In this document: piece by piece, positions 1 through 7,010 of the stretch
Numbering within the stretch: the first letter of the stretch is position 1
Layout: every line of letters starts with the position of its first letter
NCBI GenBank assembly: GCA_958421035.1
Contig: CATZKS010000049.1
Span: forward strand, 1 to 14,522
Reading direction: 5' to 3'
Origin: an uncultured Collinsella sp.
Lineage (GTDB): Bacteria; Actinomycetota; Coriobacteriia; Coriobacteriales; Coriobacteriaceae
Length of the DNA stretch: 14,522 nucleotides
The notes under the pieces: model-generated
Told to the model about the DNA's origin: nothing
Database searches by the model: none
What the model saw: only the letters and a program-made list of their open reading frames with translations
Made by a program: the position numbers and the translations under genes

Positions 1-885
1 CATGTTGTAGAAGAAGATCGGCTCCAGGAACGAACGCACGTTGGCAGGCACCTCGCCCACGCCGTACTCGAGCGCGTCGAGCACCATGACCGTATCGGTG
101 TGCGTGTTGAGGAACGCAAGAGCGCGCTCCTCCATGGGGCGGCACTCGCCGGCGCCAAGCTGCACAAAGTAGAACACGCCGGGCTCGGTGGCTTCGAACG
201 GACCGTGGAAGTACTCGCCGGAGTGGATGTAGCAGCAGTGCTGCCACTGCATCTCCATGAGCGAGCAGATGGCCATGGCGTAGGTCTGGCTAAAGTTGGG
301 ACCGGAACCCAGGATATAGAAGAACTTGTGCTGCTGGCAGAGCTCGGCAAAGCGATCGCCCAGCTCGGCGTTGACCTTCTCGCGGGCGGCGGACAGCAGC
401 GCATCCATCTGCTTGAGGCCCTCGTACATGTCGGCGAGTGCCTCGTAGCCTTCCTGCTGGTCGAGCAGCTCGGCGGCGATCAGAGCGCCGATGCCCTGCG
501 GCACCTCGGCCTGTGATACGCCCTCGCCCCACGGATAGACCCAGGTGGTCCACTTGCCGTTGTCGATCTTGGAGCCCTCGCAGTCGGTGAGGGCAACGAC
601 CTCGGCACCGGCTGCCAGCGCCATCTCGCAGCCGTCAACGACCTCCTGCGTGTTGCCGCTGTGGCTGCAGGCAATAACGAGTGACTTCGGCCCTAGGCTC
701 TTAGGAGCCATCAGGCAAAACTCGCGTGCCGTGTAGACCGTCGAGGTAAACGTGGTGGCCTCGCGCTTGAGCAGTTCGTTAGCCGGCATGAGGTCGATCA
801 TCGAACCGCCACAGGCGATCCAAAAGACGTTCTCGACCTTGCCCTTGCGCTCGATGATTTCCTGAACCAGATCATGTGCGTTCAT
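1..885 (-). CDS. SIS-domain deglycase, FrlB-type (SIS1), 3' end outside window
   Basis: The frame is open from the ATG at 885 to the window edge (295 residues); about 30 C-terminal residues are missing, judging by the two paralogues here. Seen: two SIS-like halves, an early WIACGGS loop (residues 22-28), a phosphosugar loop ACSHSGNTQE (72-81), then EMQW with Glu211 and EYFHGPFE with His227. From memory, this segment resembles E. coli/Salmonella FrlB (LME...SGEFRHGPLE). The 16-residue Glu-to-His spacing equals that of the catalytic Glu and His reported for the Salmonella deglycase FraB. The expected role is cytoplasmic cleavage of a 6-phosphorylated Amadori product to a sugar phosphate and an amino acid. 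AAGGAGG lies 9 nt before the start. The gene follows GntR1 on the same strand but has its own promoter and putative operators. It is the closest to FrlB of the three paralogues; the exact substrate is unknown. Confidence 0.88.
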   Translation of the reverse strand, partial: MNAHDLVQEIIERKGKVENVFWIACGGSMIDLMPANELLKREATTFTSTVYTAREFCLMAPKSLGPKSLVIACSHSGNTQEVVDGCEMALAAGAEVVALTDCEGSKIDNGKWTTWVYPWGEGVSQAEVPQGIGALIAAELLDQQEGYEALADMYEGLKQMDALLSAAREKVNAELGDRFAELCQQHKFFYILGSGPNFSQTYAMAICSLMEMQWQHCCYIHSGEYFHGPFEATEPGVFYFVQLGAGECRPMEERALAFLNTHTDTVMVLDALEYGVGEVPANVRSFLEPIFFYNM

Positions 886-919
886 GCTGATGCTCCTCCT
901 TGTGGGGCGGCTTTGAACG

Positions 920-943
920 ACGACAGCTCATACCTGCTGTCGT
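920..943 (-). promoter_or_regulatory. Hairpin in the SIS1 leader
   Basis: ACGACAGC (920-927) and GCTGTCGT (936-943) are perfect inverted repeats around an 8-nt loop, in the untranslated leader between the predicted promoter and the SIS1 ribosome site. The right arm overlaps the first operator-like decamer by 4 nt. It may be an mRNA-stabilising hairpin or part of the operator. There is no U-run, so it is not a terminator. Confidence 0.45.
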
Positions 944-1021
944 TCTATGTTGTCCTATTTATAGCACGCACGACGACGCCCGTGAAGTCATTTCACCAAA
1001 CTTGTTCCATGTTGTTCTATC
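940..1021 (-). promoter_or_regulatory. SIS1 promoter flanked by two tandem-decamer operator candidates
   Basis: On the minus strand a -35 TTCACG (981-986) and a -10 TATAAA (958-963) are separated by 17 bp. Two pairs of tandem decamers, written on the plus strand, flank them: TCGTTCTATG/TTGTCCTATT (940-959) and TTGTTCCATG/TTGTTCTATC (1002-1021). The pairs are 62 bp apart, close to six helical turns, so a repressor bound at both could form a loop. The first pair overlaps the edge of the -10 box. The adjacent GntR1 is the obvious candidate ligand. This is seen as a repeat pattern; binding is inferred. Confidence 0.6.
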
Positions 1022-1029
1022 TATGGACG

Positions 1030-1785
1030 TTAGATGTCGAAGACGTAGCGCGAGCCCACGATCTTTTGGCGTCCGAGCAGCAAGGGCCGCCCGTCCCCAT
1101 CGGTAAAGTACGCCTCCATATAGAAGAGCGGCTCGCCGACCGGCACCTCCAACAGCGGGGCCGCCTGAGCATCGGCGAGCGCGATCTCCACGGTGCAAGG
1201 GTCGGACTTGAGCGGCGTGCGGCCCGAATGCTCGGCAACGAGCGCAAAGATCGAGTTATCGGCGAGGTCCTTATCGGCAAGCGTCTGCAGATAGGGATGG
1301 TCGGCGAGCACAAAGGCGTTGTTCTCGAGCATGACGGGGATGCCGTCGGCCGTGCGCACGCGCTCGACCACGATAAGCTCGCAGCCGGGCTCTACGCCAA
1401 AGAACGCCGCGTCCTCGCGCGTCGCCGCAACCACCGTGCGCGATACCAGGCGCGCACCCGGCACCATGTCGTTGGCAGCGCAACCCTCGGAAAAGCTCTG
1501 AACGTCACCCTTCTGGACAATCTTGCGCTTGAGCTTGGGCGCGCACACGAACGTGCCCCTCCCCTGCTGGCGGTTGAGATACCCCACGCGCGACAGCTCC
1601 TCGATGGCGCGGCGCACGGTGATGCGTCCCACGCCGTAGTACTTCGCGAGCTCCATCTCGGAAGGAATGCGCGAGCCGGATGCGTACACGCCACGCGCGA
1701 TCTCGCCCTTTAGGTCGTCCATAACCTGCTGGTACAGCGGCACAGCGGACACCTCAGTGCGCTCGGTTTTATCATCGGATGCCAT
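1030..1785 (-). CDS. GntR/HutC-family (UTRA) transcriptional regulator, GntR1
   Basis: 251 residues, normal for the HutC subfamily. The N-terminal winged helix-turn-helix (about residues 16-81) has the family hallmarks PLYQQ, RIPSEMELA, ITVRRAIEEL and QQGRGTFV. A UTRA ligand-binding domain (about 100-248) ends in VGSRYVFDI, much like GntR2. UTRA domains bind small effectors, often sugar phosphates, that release the repressor from DNA. The start ATG has GGAG 7 nt upstream, and that ribosome site lies inside the end of recQ, with only 2 bp between the recQ stop codon and this start. The two are therefore probably cotranscribed and translationally coupled. SIS1 lies 144 bp downstream behind repeated operator-like decamers, so control of SIS1 is the likely job. 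The effector is unknown. Confidence 0.92.
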   Translation of the reverse strand: MASDDKTERTEVSAVPLYQQVMDDLKGEIARGVYASGSRIPSEMELAKYYGVGRITVRRAIEELSRVGYLNRQQGRGTFVCAPKLKRKIVQKGDVQSFSEGCAANDMVPGARLVSRTVVAATREDAAFFGVEPGCELIVVERVRTADGIPVMLENNAFVLADHPYLQTLADKDLADNSIFALVAEHSGRTPLKSDPCTVEIALADAQAAPLLEVPVGEPLFYMEAYFTDGDGRPLLLGRQKIVGSRYVFDI

Positions 1786-1787
1786 CG

Positions 1788-3767
1788 TTATGCTCCATTC
1801 CGTGCATGCTCGGACTCAAACTCTTCAATCGCCGCCATAAACTGCTCGCCAAAGGCGTCGGCCTTTTTCTCGCCGATGCCGTTGACCTGGATAAGCTCGT
1901 CGCGCGTCTGTGGGCGTAGGCGGCACAGGCCGCGCAGGGCCTTGTCGGAAAAGACCATGTACGGCGCCATCTCCAGCTCCGTCGAGATCTCCTTGCGGAG
2001 GGCACGCAGGCGCTCGAACAGCTCGGCATCGTCACCCACGCGCGGGCGCTGATCCAGCTCGGCCTCCTCGCGCAGCAGATCCACCGCACGGCGGGCGCGG
2101 GCCGAGGCCTTGCGCTTGGACGCGCGACGCTTAACGGTAAAGGCAAACGTCTCGTCCTCGACCTCGCCAGCGCGCGGGCCAAGCCCCACGACCGGGTACT
2201 GCCCCTGCGAGGTGGCCAAATAACCGCGGCCGCACAGCTGGCCGATGATGTCCTTGATACGCCCGACCGATTCGCTCGACAGCTCACCGTAGCCGCGGTC
2301 CTCGTCCAGATGCATCTGGCGAATGCGCTCGGTGTTGCCGCCGTGGAGCACGTCGGCGACCAGCGACTTGCCAAAGCGCATGGGACGCGTGGCCACATAG
2401 CGCACGGCGGCGCGAGCCATATCGGTGACGTCCTCGACCTCGAACTTCGTGAGGCAGTTGCTGCAGTTGCCGCAGCCCTCGGCATCGTCCGTGGCGGCGC
2501 TGCCCGTACTGGCCGCGGCATGCTCGGCCGCGGCCTCGTCGCCAAAGTAGCGCAGCATGTATTCGCGCAGGCAGCCGGTGGTATTGCAGTAGCCCTCCAT
2601 CTGGCTGAGCAGACGATATCGATTCTGGAGCGCCCACGCGCGCTGCTCGTCGTCGAGCGCCTCATCGGCAGCATCGCCGCGGTCGATCAGAAAGCGGCGC
2701 ATGCGAAAATCGTTGCCGTTCCACAGCAAGTAGCAGCTGGCCGGGTCGCCATCGCGGCCGGCGCGGCCCGCCTCCTGGTAGTAGGCTTCGATGCTCTCGG
2801 GCACGTTGTTGTGGATCACGTAGCGCACGTTGGGCTTGTCGATGCCCATGCCAAAGGCGTTGGTGGCAACCATCACCTGGATATCGTCGTCGATAAAGGC
2901 ACGCTGGCTTTGGCGACGGGCGTCGTTGCCCATGCCGGCATGGTAGCGGCCAACGCGAATGCCGCTGGGGCCCAGCGCCTCGGCAAGCTCGCCCGCCAGC
3001 GCATCGACCGTCTTGCGGGTCGAGCAATACACGATACCGCTCTCGCCCGAATGCGCGATCACATAGTCGCGCACCCACGCGGTCTTGGCCTTGTCGCCCA
3101 TCTCCTCGCAACCAAAGTAGAGGTTTTTGCGATCGAAGCCCGTCACCACCGTCGCGGGGTTTTGCAGGCCGAGCATTTGCTGGATATCGGCACGCACACG
3201 CTCGGTCGCCGTAGCGGTAAAGGCAGCCACGATGGGGCGCTGCGGCAGGGAATCGATGAACTCGCGAATCTGCAGGTAGGCGGGGCGGAAATCCTGACCC
3301 CATTGGCTTACGCAGTGGGCCTCGTCAATAGCCACGAGCGGCACGCCAATGCCGGCGGAACCCGCAGCCTCCTGCGCAAAGGCCAAAAAACGCGGCTCGA
3401 GCAGGCGCTCGGGCGCCACGTACATAAGCTGGTAGCGGCCCTCGCGCGCCCGCTTGAGCACGGTGTTTTGCTGGGCTGGGGTAAGGCTGGAGTTGAGATA
3501 GCTGGGTCGCGCACCCGCCGCGAGCAACGCACGGGTCTGGTCCTCCATAAGCGACAGCAGCGGACTCACCACAAAGGTGATGCCGGGCAGCATGAGCGCG
3601 GGCACCTGGTAGCAAATGGACTTGCCGGCGCCCGTGGGCATAACGCCCAGCGCATCGCGACCGGCAAGGATCGCATCGACCATGCGGTCCTGCCCCGGGC
3701 GAAACGAGGTGTAGCCAAAATAGGCGCCGAGCGTGTCGAGCGCCATCTGCTGCATGCTATCGGTCAT
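1788..3767 (-). CDS. recQ: ATP-dependent DNA helicase RecQ
   Basis: 659 residues with the full RecQ layout. Helicase core: Walker A PTGAGKS (44-50), the DEAH box in AIDEAHCVSQWGQDFRP (147-162), motif III FTATA (183-187), AFGMGIDKP (304-312) and motif VI QEAGRAGRDG (331-340). Zinc-binding segment: Cys393, Cys432, Cys435 and Cys438 fit the four-cysteine pattern, with an Ala-rich insert (about 411-430) between the first ligand and the rest. A winged-helix RQC region follows, then a C-terminal HRDC domain (about 582-650) with QVNGIGEKKADAFG. It unwinds DNA 3'-to-5' in recombination and fork repair. The ATG at 3767 has AGGA a few nt upstream. It is a housekeeping gene in an otherwise sugar-metabolic region, and a GntR regulator is attached to its 3' end. 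Confidence 0.97.
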   Translation of the reverse strand: MTDSMQQMALDTLGAYFGYTSFRPGQDRMVDAILAGRDALGVMPTGAGKSICYQVPALMLPGITFVVSPLLSLMEDQTRALLAAGARPSYLNSSLTPAQQNTVLKRAREGRYQLMYVAPERLLEPRFLAFAQEAAGSAGIGVPLVAIDEAHCVSQWGQDFRPAYLQIREFIDSLPQRPIVAAFTATATERVRADIQQMLGLQNPATVVTGFDRKNLYFGCEEMGDKAKTAWVRDYVIAHSGESGIVYCSTRKTVDALAGELAEALGPSGIRVGRYHAGMGNDARRQSQRAFIDDDIQVMVATNAFGMGIDKPNVRYVIHNNVPESIEAYYQEAGRAGRDGDPASCYLLWNGNDFRMRRFLIDRGDAADEALDDEQRAWALQNRYRLLSQMEGYCNTTGCLREYMLRYFGDEAAAEHAAASTGSAATDDAEGCGNCSNCLTKFEVEDVTDMARAAVRYVATRPMRFGKSLVADVLHGGNTERIRQMHLDEDRGYGELSSESVGRIKDIIGQLCGRGYLATSQGQYPVVGLGPRAGEVEDETFAFTVKRRASKRKASARARRAVDLLREEAELDQRPRVGDDAELFERLRALRKEISTELEMAPYMVFSDKALRGLCRLRPQTRDELIQVNGIGEKKADAFGEQFMAAIEEFESEHARNGA

Positions 3768-3798
3768 GGTTTCCTAACGTCCAAGCCATCTGCCGCCG

Positions 3799-3804
3799 AT
3801 TATA
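3799..3804 (-). promoter_or_regulatory. recQ -10 element
   Basis: A perfect TATAAT (minus strand) sits about 32 bp before the recQ start codon in otherwise GC-rich sequence, giving a leader of about 25 nt. No convincing -35 hexamer is seen 16-18 bp upstream. Confidence 0.5.
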
Positions 3805-3841
3805 CGCCGCCACGCGGACAGCAGCACACGGCCGTCGCCCA

Positions 3842-3870
3842 GACTAGTCGTTTAAGAACGCCCCCAACGG
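3842..3870. repeat. Intergenic repeat, copy related to 12325-12353
   Basis: Read on the minus strand, this 29-nt stretch matches 12325-12353 at 25 of 29 positions. The shared core is TTGGGGRCGTTCTTAAA followed by GACTAGTC. It lies upstream of the recQ promoter. Two occurrences 8.5 kb apart in unrelated gaps suggest a dispersed repeat rather than a gene-specific site. Confidence 0.65.
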
Positions 3871-3921
3871 CTAATCTCTTGACAAGCGCGGAATTATCGT
3901 AGGTTGAGCATAAGTCAGCGA

Positions 3922-4019
3922 AAACGCCCCTAGGCGAGCAAGGTGACGTGAAAGAGGAGGGAAGCGTACTTTTGTACGCGACCGACGATTGAACGTCAGA
4001 TTGCCGCTTAGGGGCGTTT
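3922..4019. repeat. 98-nt structured intergenic element
   Basis: The ends are a perfect inverted repeat: AAACGCCCCTA (3922-3932) and TAGGGGCGTTT (4009-4019). Inside are further paired segments: GCGAGCAA against TTGCCGC (imperfect), TGACGT (3944-3949) against ACGTCA (3993-3998), and an apical GCGTAC-TTTT-GTACGC hairpin (3964-3979). The whole can fold as one long stem. A 14-codon frame opens with GTG at 3948 and stops at 3992, but it lacks a proper ribosome site. It is probably a dispersed palindromic element or a small structured RNA; I cannot name it. Confidence 0.55.
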
Positions 4020-4033
4020 GCAGCGTCGACCGG

Positions 4034-4057
4034 TCCGCCGTTCGTTAGAACGGCGGA
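4034..4057 (-). terminator. Hairpin downstream of GntR2
   Basis: TCCGCCGTTC (4034-4043) and GAACGGCGGA (4048-4057) form a perfect 10-bp stem with a 4-nt loop, starting 8 nt beyond the GntR2 stop codon. There is no T-run after it on the minus strand. It may end the GntR2 transcript or protect its 3' end, but it is not a classic intrinsic terminator. Confidence 0.45.
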
Positions 4058-4064
4058 ACCAACC

Positions 4065-4784
4065 CTACATGACCATAACGTAGCGCGATCCCACGTAGTA
4101 CTGCTTACCCATCAGGACCGGCTCGCCATTGGGGCCCGTGAAGCCGGCACGCAGGTTGAGCAGCGGATCGTGCGGAGCAATGCCCAGCTCGGCCGCCTGC
4201 TCGGTATTGGCACGAACGGCCTCGACCGTGCGGTAGCCAACCGAGACAATCGGCGTTCCGCCAACACGCTCGACCTCGGCAAAAATCGACTTGTCCTCAA
4301 GATCGGCCGTCAACAGCTCACGGTAGGCGTCAAACGGCACAAAGATGTTCTCCTCAAAGATGGGCTCGCCGTCGGCTGTACGCACGCGCTTAATATGCAG
4401 CAGCAGCGCGTCCTTCTGCAGGCCAAAGAACTCCATCTCGTTTTGACGTGCCGGCACAATCTGGCGATCGACCACATGTGCGCCCGCCTTCATGCCATTA
4501 TCGGCACACAGCGCGGTAAACGTCTGCAGCGTCGAAGCGTGGAACTGGCGGTTGATGTGCGGCGTAGAGACAAAGGTGCCACGGCCCTGCTGCTTAACCA
4601 GGTAGCCATCGGAGCACAGCTCCTCGACGGCGCGGCGCACCGTAATGCGGCTCACATCGTACTGCTCGGCTAGCTCAAGCTCGGACGGAATACGCTCCTT
4701 GGGTGCATAAACACCTTTCTCGATCGCATCCTTAATTTCGTCGTAAATCTGCTGGTAAAGCGGTGCATTTTTGGGTGCAGGCAT
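4065..4784 (-). CDS. GntR/HutC-family (UTRA) transcriptional regulator, GntR2
   Basis: 239 residues. The winged helix-turn-helix (about residues 8-73) shows PLYQQIYDEI, RIPSELELAEQYDVSRITVRR and QQGRGTFV. The UTRA effector domain (about 92-237) ends in YYVGSRYVMVM. It closely resembles GntR1 in both halves, so the two are likely paralogues. The ATG at 4784 is preceded by a weak AAGAGTGA ribosome site. The promoter region carries ACGT-N5-ACGT (4822-4834), also found at the PTS and EamA promoters. This suggests autoregulation plus control of the transport operon, probably as a repressor relieved by a sugar-phosphate ligand. The gene is transcribed alone between YitT and recQ. Its regulon assignment is inference. 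Confidence 0.92.
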   Translation of the reverse strand: MPAPKNAPLYQQIYDEIKDAIEKGVYAPKERIPSELELAEQYDVSRITVRRAVEELCSDGYLVKQQGRGTFVSTPHINRQFHASTLQTFTALCADNGMKAGAHVVDRQIVPARQNEMEFFGLQKDALLLHIKRVRTADGEPIFEENIFVPFDAYRELLTADLEDKSIFAEVERVGGTPIVSVGYRTVEAVRANTEQAAELGIAPHDPLLNLRAGFTGPNGEPVLMGKQYYVGSRYVMVM

Positions 4785-4821
4785 ATCTAATCACTCTTAT
4801 CGAAATATCGAAATAACTAAT

Positions 4822-4834
4822 ACGTATATAACGT
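4822..4834. promoter_or_regulatory. ACGT-N5-ACGT operator candidate at GntR2
   Basis: ACGTATATAACGT lies 38-50 bp upstream of the GntR2 start, in an AT-rich promoter region with flanking ACTA/TAGT. A poor -10 (TATTAG) adjoins it on the minus strand. The same 13-mer occurs with two changes at the PTS promoter (10971-10983) and the EamA promoter (12244-12256). Confidence 0.6.
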
Positions 4835-4876
4835 CTAGTTTCATATTACCTCATAATGATAAAACGATACACCCTC

Positions 4877-4920
4877 CCTACCAAAAAGCGACAGCTTCAT
4901 TTTGGTAGGTTTTATCTGGG
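4877..4920. repeat. 44-nt hairpin repeat, copy 1
   Basis: CCTACCAAAA (4877-4886) and TTTTGGTAGG (4900-4909) are perfect inverted repeats, with an inner AGC-GACA-GCT and a conserved tail TTTTATCTGGG. It matches 7011-7054 at 40 of 44 positions. On the plus strand it has the shape of a terminator, but no plus-strand gene precedes it. It is a dispersed element between YitT and GntR2. Confidence 0.75.
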
Positions 4921-4968
4921 CAAACGAGAGCCTCTCGAAAGCAACGGGGCTTTCGGGGGGCTCGTTCG
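4921..4968 (-). terminator. Long hairpin downstream of YitT gene
   Basis: CGAAAGC (4936-4942) pairs with GCTTTCG (4949-4955). The stem extends outward through GC/GT pairs and again through AACGAG (4923-4928) with CTCGTT (4961-4966). It sits about 35 nt past the YitT stop codon. Little of a U-tract follows on the minus strand, so termination is plausible but not certain. Confidence 0.4.
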
Positions 4969-5003
4969 GATGGGTTGCGCAGGACCGGCAAAATGCCAAT
5001 ACC

Positions 5004-6011
5004 CTACTTGCCGTCGTCCTGCTGCAGGCTGTCCTGTTCGCTGAGGCGCGCCTGCCTGCTGGCCATGCGTGCGGGCTTGTCGGGATCGGGAACGGCCGTG
5101 GGCATGGGCTCGTCGACATGACCACCCCACCAGCCGCCCACAAAGTTGAGCGTGTGGAACACGTTGATCACGGCGCCGGAATCAACGTCGCACACCAGCT
5201 TGATAATGTCCTGACTCTCGTAGGTCGAGACAACGGTGTTCAGCAGGTACATCTTTTCGCGGCTATATCCGCCGACGACCTCGGCGCAGCTAATGCCGTG
5301 CTGAAAATGGTTTACGTAGGCAGTCATGACCTCGTCTGCCTTACGCGTCGTGATCTGCAGCGTCACGCGATCGTAGCGACGATAGAAACTGTCGATGGTC
5401 TTGGTCGAAATAAACTGGAACACGATGGAATACGCCGCCTTGTCCCAGCCAAACATAAAGCCAAAGATCGCCAGGATAAAGCAGTTGAAACCAAAGATGA
5501 CGCCCCAGATGGTCTTGCCCGTGTGGTTGGAGACCCACAGCGCGATAAAGTCGGTGCCGCCGGTGGATGCGCCGGATTTAAGTGCGATGGCAGCGCCCAG
5601 ACCCGAGACCACGCCGCCAAAAATGATGAGCATGATCTTGTCGCCCAAAAATGGAGCGAAGTGAAAGACGTTGAGGAACAGCGACGAGAGCACGACCTGC
5701 ATCATCGAGAAGATGACGAAGCGCTTGCTGATGCCGCTCCAGCATAGGAGCGCCACGGGGATGTTGAGCGCGAGCATACCGAGCGAGATGTCGATGTGAA
5801 CGCCGCCCAGCGAGGTAACGCGATCGAGCAGGACCGCGACGCCGGTGAGACCGCTCGGAAGCAGGTCGGCAGGCTGAATGAACGCCTGGATCAGGAATGT
5901 CTGGAGGACGGCAGAAATTGTGACCGCCACGGCAGTAATGGCACGGCGGACGATGGTGAGGCGGCCGAGCATGAGCACGCGGTCCGTGAGCTGATCGATG
6001 GCGTTCGCCAC
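5004..6011 (-). CDS. YitT family membrane protein with DUF2179 domain
   Basis: 335 residues from a GTG start with AAAGGAG 5 nt upstream; no ATG fits that site. Hydrophobic helices run from about residue 24 to 205, including LIIFGGVVSGLGAAIALK and the family-typical SGASTGGTDFIA (146-157). A soluble DUF2179 domain follows (about 215-293), with VTLQITTRKADEV and a VVSTYES core. The charged, Pro-rich tail (about 296-335) is longer than I expect for the family. YitT/DUF2179 proteins are common inner-membrane proteins with no firmly established function; the C-terminal domain resembles PII-like sensing folds. It has an extended -10 promoter of its own and no visible link to the deglycase genes beyond adjacency. 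Confidence 0.9.
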   Translation of the reverse strand: MANAIDQLTDRVLMLGRLTIVRRAITAVAVTISAVLQTFLIQAFIQPADLLPSGLTGVAVLLDRVTSLGGVHIDISLGMLALNIPVALLCWSGISKRFVIFSMMQVVLSSLFLNVFHFAPFLGDKIMLIIFGGVVSGLGAAIALKSGASTGGTDFIALWVSNHTGKTIWGVIFGFNCFILAIFGFMFGWDKAAYSIVFQFISTKTIDSFYRRYDRVTLQITTRKADEVMTAYVNHFQHGISCAEVVGGYSREKMYLLNTVVSTYESQDIIKLVCDVDSGAVINVFHTLNFVGGWWGGHVDEPMPTAVPDPDKPARMASRQARLSEQDSLQQDDGK

Positions 6012-6056
6012 GTAGGCTCCTTTCGAAGGCAGATGTGGTTGTGGGGCATGCCCGCG

Positions 6057-6065
6057 ATTGTAGCA
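6057..6065 (-). promoter_or_regulatory. Extended -10 promoter of the YitT gene
   Basis: TGCTACAAT on the minus strand matches an extended -10 (TGn plus a 5/6 hexamer). It sits 46 bp upstream of the GTG start, and no good -35 lies at normal spacing, as expected for extended -10 promoters. Confidence 0.5.
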
Positions 6066-6149
6066 TGGAGCGTGCGGGGGCGCTTCAATTCAACCTCCCT
6101 CGACAACCAAAACGGGACCAGCAACCCCACGACCAAAGGCCCAAATTAC

Positions 6150-6268
6150 AAGTGAGTAGACTTTTTACGATCTGCCGAGCACACCCAAAACCGCCACCCC
6201 TGTGACCTGCGGTTTTACAAAGGAAAATATGCATCGTGCTCGGCCTGCGCCAAAAAGTCTACTCACTT
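6150..6268. repeat. 119-bp nested inverted-repeat element
   Basis: The 17-nt ends are perfect inverted repeats: AAGTGAGTAGACTTTTT (6150-6166) and its complement (6252-6268). A second pair GCCGAGCAC/GTGCTCGGC (6174-6182, 6236-6244) and an inner AAAACCGC/GCGGTTTT (6187-6194, 6209-6216) nest inside, so either strand can fold into one long rod. It has no coding capacity and resembles a palindromic MITE- or REP-like unit. It lies in the 354-bp gap between HAD and YitT. The rest of that gap (6269-6365) holds only a weak stem, TCCACCGC (6318-6325) with GCGGCGGA (6352-6359), which could be part of a poor HAD terminator. Confidence 0.7.
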
Positions 6269-6365
6269 AGCCCGAATCGAAGCCAAACGGATCAAAATCG
6301 AAACCAAATTGAGCCAGTCCACCGCAAAAAACGTTTGAACCCGTGCTTCTCGCGGCGGATTGACA

Positions 6366-6995
6366 CTACAAAGCGACCAAAATGTCGGTCAGATTATCAA
6401 TAACGGCATCGGCTCGCGATTGATCGAGGTTGACGCCCTCGTGCGGACGCAGCGCCAGGACGCGGGCGCCGGAACGTTTGCCGGCCTCGATCCCCAAAGG
6501 CGAATCCTCGATAACCAGGCACTCGGCAGGCTCCACCCCCAGCGCCTCCATGGCACGCAGGTAGATCTCGGGGTCGGGCTTAAACGCACTGCACTCGTGG
6601 CCGCTGATGGTGTAATCCAACACGTCGGCAATGCCAGCGATCTCCACCAGCTCGTCAATAAGCTCACGATAGGACGAGCTCGCGATGGCGCACTTCACGC
6701 CGCGCTCGTGCAGCTCACGCATCACCGGCTCCATCTGCTCGTTGAGCAGCTCGGCATACGGAACGGGGTGGTCCGGGCTGTAGACCTGCTTGTACTCCAC
6801 GCGTAGGCGCTCGCGCAGCTCAACATCGTCGGGCACCAGCGCCTCCCAAATGGCGGGCTCGTTAGACCCCGAAAGATCGGGGATCTCGTCAAAGTGAAAG
6901 CCCTTCTCCTCCATAAACGCCACGCGACGACGGTTGTAGAACCACTCGGTATCGACCAGCACGCCGTCCATGTCAAACAGCACTGCCTTGATCAT
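6366..6995 (-). CDS. HAD-superfamily phosphatase / beta-phosphoglucomutase-like
   Basis: 209 residues. The frame stays open further upstream, but GGAGGAG lies 6 nt before the ATG at 6995 and the HAD fold begins at once with MIKAVLFDMDGVLVDTE, so this start is chosen; the upstream part reads through repeat copy 2. Motif I is Asp8/Asp10, motif II Ser106 in AIASSS, motif III Lys139 in FKPDPE, and motif IV Glu163-Asp164 in VIEDSPLGIEAG. A helical cap (about residues 17-90) makes it subclass I, as in beta-phosphoglucomutase and small sugar-phosphate phosphatases. It is cytoplasmic and Mg-dependent. It lies downstream of the PTS-operon terminator, so it is expressed by read-through or from a promoter I cannot identify. 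A role on sugar phosphates from the neighbouring pathway is possible but unproven. Confidence 0.9.
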   Translation of the reverse strand: MIKAVLFDMDGVLVDTEWFYNRRRVAFMEEKGFHFDEIPDLSGSNEPAIWEALVPDDVELRERLRVEYKQVYSPDHPVPYAELLNEQMEPVMRELHERGVKCAIASSSYRELIDELVEIAGIADVLDYTISGHECSAFKPDPEIYLRAMEALGVEPAECLVIEDSPLGIEAGKRSGARVLALRPHEGVNLDQSRADAVIDNLTDILVAL

Positions 6996-7010
6996 ACGCA
7001 TCTCCTCCCA

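Noticed and set aside
3879..3884. TTGACA, a perfect -35 hexamer on the plus strand
   Set aside because: No -10-like hexamer lies 16-18 bp downstream, and the nearest plus-strand gene is about 10 kb away.
2310..3902. 530-codon open frame on the plus strand opposite recQ
   Set aside because: It lies wholly antisense to an intact RecQ with all motifs; the His/Ala/Gly-rich product matches no family I know and is typical of a shadow frame in high-GC DNA.
3948..3992. 14-codon peptide with a GTG start inside the 98-nt element
   Set aside because: No clear ribosome site, and the frame is embedded in a stem; kept only as part of the structural observation.
4877..4920. Hairpin followed by TTTT as a plus-strand terminator
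   Set aside because: No plus-strand gene ends nearby, and the near-identical copy at 7011-7054 shows it is a repeat.
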